NCBI GenBank assembly: GCA_028707655.1
Contig: JAQWAN010000036.1
Location: 1 to 11,695, forward strand
Source of the DNA: Bacteroidaceae bacterium
GTDB taxonomy: Bacteria > Bacteroidota > Bacteroidia > Bacteroidales > Bacteroidaceae
Length of the DNA: 11,695 nucleotides
Reading direction: 5' to 3'
The notes below the pieces were generated by a model that was not told the origin of the DNA, made no database searches, and worked only from the letters and a program-made list of their open reading frames with translations. Position 1 is the stretch's first letter; each line of letters begins with the position of its first letter. Of the stretch, positions 1-8,123 are shown piece by piece. The position numbers and the translations under genes are program-made.

Positions 1-2574
1 CGTGGTAACTCCTCGTTGACCGACAATAACCAACCACTATGGGTCATTGATGGTGTTCCTTTTAATGATAATAACAACTCCTCTGCAAGTACATGGGGTG
101 GTGTTGACCGTGGTGGAGCTTCTGCCTATATCAACCCAGATGACATTGAGAGTATCTCTGTCTTAAAAGGACCAAATGCTGCGGCTTTGTATGGTTCTCG
201 TGCGGGTAATGGTGTTATCTTGGTTACCACAAAACGTGGTGCTAAATCCGATGGTTTTGGTGTTACGTATAGCGGAAGCTGTACTTGGACAACAGTAGCA
301 GAAACCCTAAACAGACAAACCAAATATGGTCAAGGTTCTAATGGTGTTTTTGACCCTACATCTTCCTCTAGTTTTGGTGCTGAGTTAGATGGTCATCCAT
401 ATGTAAGCGATAACTATGGCACACAGACCTATTCCAATTATGGCAATCCATTGAAAGATTATTTCTCAACTGGTTTTTCGCAAACCCATAATCTATCTGT
501 AGGAAATGTAACCGAAAAAGCAAACTATCGTGTCTCTTTTGGTACTACCCAAGCAGATGGTATGTTTAAGGATGAGAGCATGGAGAAAATGAACATTGAC
601 GTGAAAGCAGGAATAGAATTGAACAAATATTTTTCTGTAGATTCAAAAATCTCTTTGTCGCGTATGAAAGCAGAAAACAGACCTGTTTACGGACAATATG
701 GTGAAGTATATCAACTCTTTTTCTTACCCAATAATATCAGTTTAAGCAGCATTCAAAAGTTTAAGAGTGATGATAAACGCCATATCTATTATACAGGACC
801 CAATACCACACTATTGAATCCCTACTATTTGAATTATAGATATACCAATAGTGATGAACGTTGGAGAGCATTTGGTTACTATGCTGCTAAGTTTAACATC
901 ACCTCGTGGTTACATGCTTCTGCCAAATACTCATTTGATTATTATAACACAAGCATTGAAGACAAAGACTTAACCAATGGTTGTACCGATGCGCAAGAAA
1001 AAGAATCGTATCGTTCACAAGAGAATAGCTTTTATGAACATAACATTGAGTTTATGGTGATAGGAGAGAATCAATTGAGTGATCGTCTTCGTTTGGGCTA
1101 TACGCTTGGTAGCAATATGATGTACCAAAAGATAAAAGGTATTGGTGCTAACTCATCGTTGATGAACACCCCTGGTTATTGGTATCACAACTCCGCACAA
1201 GGCTTTAATAGCGGTGTGCAGATGTCTCCTAGCGAGCGTAGAACCAATTCTATTTTCGGAACCATGCAATTAGCTTGGAATGAGTACTTAGCTTTAGATT
1301 TAACCGCTCGTAACGACTGGTCCTCTACGCTTCCTACTGATAATAATTCCTATTTTTACCCATCAGCTAACTTAAGTTTTGTGATGACCGACTTCATGGA
1401 CAAAATGAATTGGACAAAACCATCATGGTTAACTTTTGCAAAGATGCGTTTATCTATTGCACAAGTAGGTAAAGATACCGATCCATACCAATTGCAGAAC
1501 TACTTAAATTGGGAACAAACAGAAAGTGGACCCTCTTCCAAAAATCCATCTACAAAGGCAAATAGCGAGTTGAAACCTGAGATCTCTACCGCTTATGAAG
1601 GTGGTTTAGATATGAAGTTCTTCAACAATCGTTTAGAATTTGATTTCACCTACTACTACTCGTTGACTAAGAATCAGATTATGGCAGTACCTATGTCTCT
1701 ATCTTCAGGTTTTGACAACAAATGGATTAATGCTGGTGAAATTGTAAATAAAGGTCTAGAGTTGATGGTTTATACCACACCTATTAAGACAAAAGATTTT
1801 ACGTTTAACTTGGATGTCAATTTTGCAAAGAATACTACAACCGTGAAAAAATTGACCGATGGTAGTAAATATATGAGCTTTAGTGGCGGTGCACAAGATA
1901 TGATGGTAGATGTTGGTGCTTCTGAAGGTGGAAAACTAGGTGATATTTATCCTATTAAAACCGCTAAAAAAGATGCCAATGGAAATGTAGTAACACGTAA
2001 TGGCCTTCCTTTAGATGCTGGAGAACGTTCTAAAACACCAATCGGTAATATTCAACCCGATTTATTAATGTCGGTTACCCCATCTTTTACCTATAAAGGC
2101 TTTACACTATCTGCTTTGTTTGATATGAAATTTGGTGGTGATATTGTTTCTATTTCTGAAGCTATTGCAACAGGTTATGGTACAGCAAAACGTACAGAGA
2201 ATCGCGAAGATATGATTGTAAAGGGTGTCAATGAAGATGGAACTCCTAACACAACGCCTATCTCTGCTGAACTATTCTACTCTACCATTGGTTCTAACCA
2301 AGGATATGCAGAGTATTTTATGTACGATGCTTCTTTCATTAAACTAAAAGAATTATCGCTTTCTTACTCTTTCCCTCGTGCACTATTGAAGAAAACACCT
2401 TTTAGTTCATTCCGTGTTTCTGTAGTAGGACGTAACTTAGTTTATTTAGTGAAACATACACCAGGAACAAGTCCAGAGGGTGGATATAACACCTCTATGT
2501 TCTCGCAAGCAATTGATTTTACATCAGTTCCTTATTCCAGAACCTTTGGCTTTTCAGTTAACGCAAGCTTTTAA
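1..2574 (+). CDS. SusC/RagA-family TonB-linked outer-membrane transporter, 5' partial
   Basis: This is the C-terminal part (857 codons) of a TonB-dependent transporter that imports a nutrient, usually a glycan or oligopeptide, across the outer membrane together with its SusD partner. The frame is open from base 1, so the signal peptide, the carboxypeptidase-like N-terminal domain, the TonB box and the first part of the plug lie outside the window. The TTG at position 16 is not a real start. The visible plug part holds PLWVIDGVPF and then SVLKGPNAAALYGSRAGNG followed by VILVTTKRG (about residues 55-80), the diagnostic SusC plug signature. The rest is a 22-strand-type barrel rich in aromatic alternating strands. 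The C-terminus has FIKLKELSLSYSFP, then a GRNL segment and a terminal Phe, as expected for BAM-folded barrels. The susD gene follows after 11 bp, so the two are co-transcribed. The substrate cannot be told. Family assignment is very secure. Confidence 0.96.
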   Translation, partial: RGNSSLTDNNQPLWVIDGVPFNDNNNSSASTWGGVDRGGASAYINPDDIESISVLKGPNAAALYGSRAGNGVILVTTKRGAKSDGFGVTYSGSCTWTTVAETLNRQTKYGQGSNGVFDPTSSSSFGAELDGHPYVSDNYGTQTYSNYGNPLKDYFSTGFSQTHNLSVGNVTEKANYRVSFGTTQADGMFKDESMEKMNIDVKAGIELNKYFSVDSKISLSRMKAENRPVYGQYGEVYQLFFLPNNISLSSIQKFKSDDKRHIYYTGPNTTLLNPYYLNYRYTNSDERWRAFGYYAAKFNITSWLHASAKYSFDYYNTSIEDKDLTNGCTDAQEKESYRSQENSFYEHNIEFMVIGENQLSDRLRLGYTLGSNMMYQKIKGIGANSSLMNTPGYWYHNSAQGFNSGVQMSPSERRTNSIFGTMQLAWNEYLALDLTARNDWSSTLPTDNNSYFYPSANLSFVMTDFMDKMNWTKPSWLTFAKMRLSIAQVGKDTDPYQLQNYLNWEQTESGPSSKNPSTKANSELKPEISTAYEGGLDMKFFNNRLEFDFTYYYSLTKNQIMAVPMSLSSGFDNKWINAGEIVNKGLELMVYTTPIKTKDFTFNLDVNFAKNTTTVKKLTDGSKYMSFSGGAQDMMVDVGASEGGKLGDIYPIKTAKKDANGNVVTRNGLPLDAGERSKTPIGNIQPDLLMSVTPSFTYKGFTLSALFDMKFGGDIVSISEAIATGYGTAKRTENREDMIVKGVNEDGTPNTTPISAELFYSTIGSNQGYAEYFMYDASFIKLKELSLSYSFPRALLKKTPFSSFRVSVVGRNLVYLVKHTPGTSPEGGYNTSMFSQAIDFTSVPYSRTFGFSVNASF

Positions 2575-2585
2575 TCAATCTAGAT

Positions 2586-4349
2586 ATGAAAACAATTAAT
2601 AAAATAGCAAATAAATTACTAATGGTATGCTGCTTGGGTATGGTTACTTTGCCATACGCTTGTACAGATGGGTTTGAGGATTTAAACAAATTTCCTTATG
2701 CACCTCCATACGAGCCATCGGGTAATGTCGATCCCGATCCAACACCCGATCCTTTTTCGGAAATTAATTTTGCACCCTCTGTTACAGCGGAGGAATTAGC
2801 CGATTTAGAGGGCAAACAAGCGGAGATTGGTTCTACCTTTAAAACCTTTACGTACGAGGGACTAGCCAATGATTATCAACGTACCACCAATTTAACACAC
2901 GATATTTACGCGGGTTATTTTTGGACAAACAAAAAAGAGTTCTTAGTAAGTTCTCCTAATTATGTCTATTCAGAAGGATGGTCTTCACTTCGTTGGAGCC
3001 ACTTCTATAAAGAACGTACCACCGAGTATCAATCTTTAGCACGTACCTTTAGATATGTAGACTATGCTAAATATAAAAATGCGTTCTATATTACACGTAT
3101 CTATTATGCTTATTTAGCAGCAACGATGAGTGATACGTATGGCGACCTTCCTTTTAAGGATCTAGTTAAAGGACTTCCTGCTGCAGAGAAATCGGTATAC
3201 GATTCACAAGAGAAAGTATACGACTTAGTGTTTAAGGTGTTAGCACAAGCTACGGATAGCATTAAACCTGGTCAATGTGAATTTGTGTTCGACGCTGCAG
3301 ATGATAAATGTTTTGGTGGAGATGAAGCTAAATGGATGCGTTTTGCTAATTCACTTCGCTTAAACTTAGCACTTCGTATTTCTAATGCCGATCCTGCTCG
3401 TGCTAAATTAGAGGGTGAAGCTGCTATGGCACAACCTGCTGGTTTGATGAGCTCCACTGCAGATAGAATGAAAACAGTGCCTAGATATGCACCTGTTGAA
3501 ATGGGTGGTGAGAATGCTGGTGGCGAAGAAAATGAAATAGCCAATTGTAGTTTCCGCTATGTGGATGCTGTGATGTCTAAAGACTTAGAAAATGCATATA
3601 GAGGTCAAAGTGCTGCATTAGACCCACGTTGTACAGTTTGTTGGTTCAAACCATCTCCTATGGATATGTTACTACTAGGAAACGAGAATCGTAGAACGGA
3701 ATATACCGGTTGTCCTATTGGTAGTAATGACATCAATCACACCTCAGAGAAATATTCTGTTTTGAAGGTTAACTCTTGGGAAGATAAAACAGTACTTCGC
3801 GATGATTATTGGTTTGGTTACAGTCGCGAGTTCTACTGGTTTGGTTATGCACAATCTAAGTTCTGTGAAGCAGAAGCAGCACTTAGAGGTTGGGCTGGTG
3901 CTAATGGCACACCACAGAGTCTATTTGAAGAGGGCATTCGTGCTTCTATATCGGGATACTATCATATGTCGTCTAGTGTAGCAGATGCTTATATCTCTGG
4001 CTTAAAGATTTATAGTGGCGAGATAGACAATCCATTTGAAACGGGTGATAAAGAGGGTATGTTAGAGCAAATCATTACACAGAAATGGTTAGCATCTTTC
4101 CCTAATGGTAACGAAGGATGGGCCGATTTTAGAAGAACCGATTATCCTCGTTTATTGAATGTGTTAGATAACCGCGATGCCAATATCCCTATGGGAAAAT
4201 TTATCAAACGTATCAACTATCCTTATAGTGAGATGGACAACAATAGCGAGAATGTGCCAAATATTAATCAAGGTACACGTGTTTGGTGGGATGTGCAAGA
4301 CACCAACAATGCTGCTGGAGAACGCAATACACCTAATAACTTTCGATAA
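2586..4349 (+). CDS. SusD/RagB-family nutrient-binding outer-membrane lipoprotein
   Basis: This is the surface lipoprotein that forms a hinged lid on the SusC barrel encoded just upstream and binds the substrate before import. It is complete at 587 residues. The N-terminus is a lipoprotein signal peptide with the lipobox LPYAC, giving lipidated Cys26 followed by TDGFEDLN, as in many SusD proteins. A proline- and aspartate-rich stretch (about residues 38-57, including DPDPTPDP) then links the anchor to the fold. Family landmarks are YYAYLAATMSDTYGDLPF (about 173-190), WMRFANSLRLNLALRIS (about 250-266) and, near the C-terminus, IITQKWLASFPNGNEGWADF (about 496-515) followed by RRTDYPRL. These resemble the SusD-like subgroup rather than classical starch-binding SusD; that subgroup placement is from memory of the family. 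The ATG lies 11 bp after the susC stop. No enzyme gene follows before the terminator, so the locus gives no hint of substrate. Confidence 0.95.
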   Translation: MKTINKIANKLLMVCCLGMVTLPYACTDGFEDLNKFPYAPPYEPSGNVDPDPTPDPFSEINFAPSVTAEELADLEGKQAEIGSTFKTFTYEGLANDYQRTTNLTHDIYAGYFWTNKKEFLVSSPNYVYSEGWSSLRWSHFYKERTTEYQSLARTFRYVDYAKYKNAFYITRIYYAYLAATMSDTYGDLPFKDLVKGLPAAEKSVYDSQEKVYDLVFKVLAQATDSIKPGQCEFVFDAADDKCFGGDEAKWMRFANSLRLNLALRISNADPARAKLEGEAAMAQPAGLMSSTADRMKTVPRYAPVEMGGENAGGEENEIANCSFRYVDAVMSKDLENAYRGQSAALDPRCTVCWFKPSPMDMLLLGNENRRTEYTGCPIGSNDINHTSEKYSVLKVNSWEDKTVLRDDYWFGYSREFYWFGYAQSKFCEAEAALRGWAGANGTPQSLFEEGIRASISGYYHMSSSVADAYISGLKIYSGEIDNPFETGDKEGMLEQIITQKWLASFPNGNEGWADFRRTDYPRLLNVLDNRDANIPMGKFIKRINYPYSEMDNNSENVPNINQGTRVWWDVQDTNNAAGERNTPNNFR

Positions 4350-4373
4350 GAAAGAGGCGTTTATCCTATTATA

Positions 4374-4411
4374 AAAACAGGGGCTGTCTAAGTAATTAGA
4401 CAGCCCCTTTT
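4374..4411. terminator. Bidirectional intrinsic terminator between convergent genes
   Basis: A perfect 13-bp inverted repeat, AGGGGCTGTCTAA at 4379-4391 and its complement at 4396-4408, encloses a 4-base GTAA loop. A T run follows on the plus strand (to 4411), and a run of A precedes it (4373-4377), which is a T run on the minus strand. It lies 29 bp after the susD stop and about 20 bp past the stop of the minus-strand NlpC/P60 gene, so it can end transcription from both sides. Confidence 0.88.
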
Positions 4412-4429
4412 ATGAAATTACGTTTTGCC

Positions 4430-4945
4430 CTATGGAATAATGCGGCGTGCAAATTTAAAATGTTTTTTGTAATAGGTATCCGTGGGATATCTGTTTATCT
4501 TAACCCCTTTAAGTGAAGCATGGATAAATTCAAACGATTGTTTGTTGGCACTAATTACGAGCCCCACATGTCCCACTCTGTTTCCTGTCTTCCGTCCGGT
4601 AAAGAAAACTAAATCGCCTTTCTTAATCTTTTTTGTTGCAACTTTTTTGCCCTTTGTTGCTTGTCCCCTTGAGTAACCGGGTAGTGTATACCCTATATGC
4701 TTAAAAACAAAACGGGTAAAACCTGAACAATCAAAGTTCTTAGGTCCCTTTCCTGCATATTTATAGGGCACCCCTTTATAGCGTTTAGCATACTTAATGA
4801 GGGCATTTATCTGCTTCTTCTTTCCCCGCTTGCTTTGTTGCACATCCTGTTGCTTTGGTAGATCAACAACCGATTGTGTGGTAGAGCAGCTCGTTAGTAA
4901 AAGTGTCAATAGGGTGACACCAAAAAGTAGCTGTTTTATTTTCAT
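4430..4945 (-). CDS. NlpC/P60 (C40) peptidoglycan endopeptidase lipoprotein
   Basis: This is a probable cell-wall hydrolase that cuts peptide stems of peptidoglycan, in the family of Spr/MepS and gamma-D-glutamyl-diamino acid endopeptidases, acting in the periplasm from a lipid anchor. With the start at 4945 it has 171 residues. The frame stays open to an ATG at 4993, but starting at the second ATG of the pair at 4948/4945 places a standard signal MKIKQLLFGVTLLTLLLTSC at the very N-terminus, with lipobox LLTSC and Cys20. A short basic linker (SKRGKKKQ) follows. The catalytic set is visible: Cys73 in FDCSGF, His126 in VGHVGLV and His142 in FIHAS. The single domain has no SH3 or LysM module. 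The gene is convergent with susD and divergent from the TPR gene, so it is probably monocistronic. The exact bond cut cannot be told. Confidence 0.93.
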   Translation of the reverse strand: MKIKQLLFGVTLLTLLLTSCSTTQSVVDLPKQQDVQQSKRGKKKQINALIKYAKRYKGVPYKYAGKGPKNFDCSGFTRFVFKHIGYTLPGYSRGQATKGKKVATKKIKKGDLVFFTGRKTGNRVGHVGLVISANKQSFEFIHASLKGVKINRYPTDTYYKKHFKFARRIIP

Positions 4946-5084
4946 CATAAGGTTCTTTTCTACAAAAAAACGAATAAAAAGGTTGATTTCCAAAATAATA
5001 ACTCTTTATTCGCCCCTTAATGGTTAATAGAAGTAACACAACTTCATTTTTTCTGAATATACACAGTGGAATGCATAAAATATT

Positions 5085-5092
5085 TATCTTTG
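5085..5092 (+). promoter_or_regulatory. Bacteroidota -7 promoter box for the TPR/barrel operon
   Basis: TATCTTTG matches the TAnnTTTG consensus of the housekeeping sigma factor in Bacteroidota. It lies 20 bp before the start codon region of the TPR gene, implying a leader of only about 12-20 bases. No clear TTTG-type -33 box is seen at the expected distance. Confidence 0.6.
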
Positions 5093-5111
5093 TCTAGCTA
5101 ATTCAAACTCT

Positions 5112-8100
5112 ATGTACATGAAAAGAATAATCCCTCTTCTTCTCTGCTTGTTTCTATTTGTTTTTGTGTCAACAAGTGCTGCACAGCAAATTGTTCCTAA
5201 TCTATATCAACAAGTAGTATCGCTTTTTAAAGATAAAGCCTATAGCTCCGCACTGACCCTGTTAGATAGTAATGACCACGCCTCGCTTGCAGAACATGCA
5301 CAAGAGGTACAATATATGCGTGCTACTATCTCTTACGAGCTAAACCAGCCCGATGCCATCCAACGGTTGACAGCCTACTTGTCGGATTACCCCGACACAC
5401 CCTATCGTAATACAATCAATGCGAGGATAGGATCGGCCTATTTTTTTCAGAAAAAATATGAAGCGAGTAGCTCTTTTTTGCAACGCTGTGAGCTGGATGA
5501 GCTCCCTACTGCCGAATGCTCCGATTGTACCTATCGTTTGGCCTATGGTTTGATGCAGCGTCAACAATATGTTGCTGCTACTATCTGGTGGAAAACCCTG
5601 CGTGCCACCTCTCTACGCTATGTAGACCAAGCTAACTATCAGCTAGCTTTTATTGCCTATCAACAGCAACATTATGCAGAAGCATTAACCGCCTTCTTAC
5701 CCCTTCAGCATATACCTGCCTATCAAGCTATCGTTCCCTATTATATAGCAGCCATCTACTATGCACAAAAAAACTATTCGCAGGTTGTATCGGTGGCTAC
5801 TCCCTATTTAAAATCGTTTGCTACCGATACCCATGCGGTAGAGATGCAACGTTTATTGGGTGGGGCCTATTTCTTTTTAGAACAGTATAACGAGGCAATA
5901 CCCCTACTTTCTGCTTTTGCTACCAAAGGCAAACAGCAGATTAGAGAGGTCTATTATCAATTGGGACTCTCCTATTATCGCACGGAGCAGTATCCATCCG
6001 CCATCCAATCCTTCCAAAAGGTATGTGGTCAACAAGATGCTATGGCACAAAATGCCTATTTGCATAGCGGCTTTTCTTTTCTACGTCTGGAACAACAAGA
6101 TAAAGCGCGTATTGTTTTTGAACAGGCCGCTCTAATGAATAATGACCCAGCAGTAACCGAACAAGCTGCCTATAATTATGCCTTAAGTCTGCATGCTACC
6201 TCTTATTCCGCTTTTGGAGAGTCCGTAACAGCCTTCGAGAATTTTATAAATCGCTATCCACAATCTAAGTATGTCACCACTGTAAGCGACTATCTAGTCG
6301 AGGTATATATGACCACCAAGAGCTATGCTACTTCGCTGGCTTCTATTAATAAGATTGCTTATCCCAATGCCAAAATTCTAACGGCTAAACAACATATCCT
6401 ATATGAATTGGGTGTAGAGGCTTTTGCCAATGCTGCTTATGCAAAAGCGATTAACTATTTTGACCAATCTTTGCAAGTAGGACCCTATAGCACTAGCATC
6501 AGAGCCAATGCGTATTATTGGAAGGGGGAGAGTAGCTATCGATTGAACGATAAAGTGCAAGCAGCTCGCTATTTTACCACCTACCTCTCTCTCGCTGTTC
6601 ACCCCGCAAGTGATATGTATGCTTTGGCACAATACGCACTCGGCTATATCCATTTCGGAGATAAGGAGTATGAAGAAGCTGCCGATCGTTTTTTACTGGC
6701 CACCTCTAGTACGGCGTTAGTACCCAATGTTACGGCCGATGTTTACAACCGTTTGGGTGATTGTGCGTTCCAACGTAAACAGTTTTCAGATGCACAAAGT
6801 TATTATGCTCTAGCACAAGAAAAAGATACTACCATGGCCGACTATTCCCTCTATCAAGAGGCTTTGGTGGTGGGGCGTCAACACGATTACTTAGGAAAAA
6901 TTCATTTCTTAAAGAAACTCATTGAGTCTTATCCGCATTCCAATTATGTGGAGACCGCCTATTATGAATGTGGTCGCTCCTATGTGCAATTAAAAGATAA
7001 CCGTAGAGCCATTCAACAATTCTTGCAAGTGGTAGAGCGTTTCCCCGACCGACCATTGGCTCGAAAATCGGCCAATGAGATTGGCTTGTTATACTACCAA
7101 GATAATGCATACAACAAAGCCATTGAGGCTTATAAACTGGTTGTAAGGAACTATCCCGAGAGTGAAGAAGCTACTCTTGCTTTAAAAGATTTACAGTCTA
7201 TCTATATCGATACCAATAATATTGATGCTTATGCCGCTTATGTAAACACCTTGAACACTGGCGTTAAGGTGGGTACCAGTCAACGCGACTCGCTGACCTA
7301 TATTGCTGCGGAGAAGATCTATCTACGTGGCGAGAAACGACAGGCTGTTACTAGTTTCCAGCGCTATCTAAAGGAGTTCCCACAGGGAAAATACACCCTA
7401 AATGCACATTATTATATTGGTGTGTTTGCCTATCGTGAACGTCATTTAGAGGGTGCTCTTGCCCATTTTAAACCGATATTAGCCTATCCAGATAATGCCT
7501 TCTCAGAATCCACCATGGTGTATGCTTCCGAAATTTATTATGGTCAACGCGAATACCAAGAGGCCTATAAAGTCTATCAGTTACTTAAAACCAAGTCGAC
7601 TACGAGAGAACATCGTGTAATGGCAAAACTCGGTATGTTCCGTTGTGTTTATATGCTGCGCCAACATGCCAAGGTTATTACCGCTGCAGCACAACTCTTG
7701 GCGGAAAAGAAACTGACGCAAGAGGAGGAAAACGAGGCGCGATACGGACGTGCCAAATCGTATCTACAACTTAAAGATATAGAGGGCGCTTTACCCGATT
7801 TAAAAATACTCTCCAAAGACCCACGCAATCGCTATGGTGCGGAGGCTAAATACCTATTAGCCGACTGCTATTTCACGCAAAAGAGATATGAAACAGCTGA
7901 GAAAGAGATTTTAAATTACATCGAGCAAAGTACACCTCATGCCTACTGGTTGGCTAAAAGCTTTCTCCTGTTGTCCGACGTATATGTGCAGATGGACCGT
8001 CCTTTAGAGGCGCAGCAGTATCTATTATCTTTGCAGCAAAACTACAAAGGCAAAGATGAGATAGCCGATAAAATTACCGAACGTTTAGACCAATTAAATA

Positions 8101-8120
8101 AGCAAAAGAAAAAGAATTAG
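5112..8120 (+). CDS. Large exported TPR-repeat protein
   Basis: This is a 1002-residue protein built almost entirely of tetratricopeptide repeats. The N-terminus is a signal peptide (KRII, then a long hydrophobic run, then STSAAQQ), so the protein is exported to the periplasm or outer membrane; there is no lipobox. After about residue 30 roughly twenty helix pairs follow with typical TPR patterns, for example YYQLGLSYYRTEQYPSAIQS, NEIGLLYYQDNAYNKAIEAY and ALGYIHFGDKEYEEAADRF. Several units end in a YP or FP turn (such as KEFPQGKY), as in YbgF/BamD-like TPRs. It ends in a short lysine-rich tail with no enzyme domain. TPR arrays are protein-binding scaffolds, and the partner may be the beta-barrel encoded 3 bp downstream. 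The start could be ATG 5112 or ATG 5118; the latter gives the more usual MKRIIP start. I do not recognise a characterised homologue, and the function is unknown. Confidence 0.9.
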   Translation: MYMKRIIPLLLCLFLFVFVSTSAAQQIVPNLYQQVVSLFKDKAYSSALTLLDSNDHASLAEHAQEVQYMRATISYELNQPDAIQRLTAYLSDYPDTPYRNTINARIGSAYFFQKKYEASSSFLQRCELDELPTAECSDCTYRLAYGLMQRQQYVAATIWWKTLRATSLRYVDQANYQLAFIAYQQQHYAEALTAFLPLQHIPAYQAIVPYYIAAIYYAQKNYSQVVSVATPYLKSFATDTHAVEMQRLLGGAYFFLEQYNEAIPLLSAFATKGKQQIREVYYQLGLSYYRTEQYPSAIQSFQKVCGQQDAMAQNAYLHSGFSFLRLEQQDKARIVFEQAALMNNDPAVTEQAAYNYALSLHATSYSAFGESVTAFENFINRYPQSKYVTTVSDYLVEVYMTTKSYATSLASINKIAYPNAKILTAKQHILYELGVEAFANAAYAKAINYFDQSLQVGPYSTSIRANAYYWKGESSYRLNDKVQAARYFTTYLSLAVHPASDMYALAQYALGYIHFGDKEYEEAADRFLLATSSTALVPNVTADVYNRLGDCAFQRKQFSDAQSYYALAQEKDTTMADYSLYQEALVVGRQHDYLGKIHFLKKLIESYPHSNYVETAYYECGRSYVQLKDNRRAIQQFLQVVERFPDRPLARKSANEIGLLYYQDNAYNKAIEAYKLVVRNYPESEEATLALKDLQSIYIDTNNIDAYAAYVNTLNTGVKVGTSQRDSLTYIAAEKIYLRGEKRQAVTSFQRYLKEFPQGKYTLNAHYYIGVFAYRERHLEGALAHFKPILAYPDNAFSESTMVYASEIYYGQREYQEAYKVYQLLKTKSTTREHRVMAKLGMFRCVYMLRQHAKVITAAAQLLAEKKLTQEEENEARYGRAKSYLQLKDIEGALPDLKILSKDPRNRYGAEAKYLLADCYFTQKRYETAEKEILNYIEQSTPHAYWLAKSFLLLSDVYVQMDRPLEAQQYLLSLQQNYKGKDEIADKITERLDQLNKQKKKN

Positions 8121-8123
8121 TAT

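Noticed and set aside
16..18. TTG as a start codon for the susC-like gene
   Set aside because: The same frame is open to base 1 and encodes RGNSSL, the expected plug residues just before the PLWVIDGVP motif. The gene is simply cut by the window edge.
3272..3544. 90-codon minus-strand frame inside susD
   Set aside because: It lies wholly within a well-conserved part of SusD, is low-complexity in Ser/Ala/Pro, and has no recognisable domain or initiation context.
4177..4374. 65-codon plus-strand frame overlapping the susD 3' end
   Set aside because: It is an alternate frame of the SusD C-terminus that runs into the terminator; no protein features are visible.
4379..4408. The GGGGCTGTCTAA palindrome as an insertion-sequence end or miniature element
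   Set aside because: Similar GGGGCTGTC sequences do occur at some insertion-sequence ends, but there is no transposase, no second distant copy and no target duplication here. Position and flanking A/T tracts fit a terminator.
4797..5027. 76-codon plus-strand frame antisense to the NlpC/P60 N-terminus
   Set aside because: It mirrors the lipoprotein signal region and has no start context; its hydrophobic, cysteine-rich look comes from the complementary strand.
5112..8120. TPR repeats as a DNA tandem repeat
   Set aside because: The repeats are divergent at the nucleotide level and are recognisable only in the protein.
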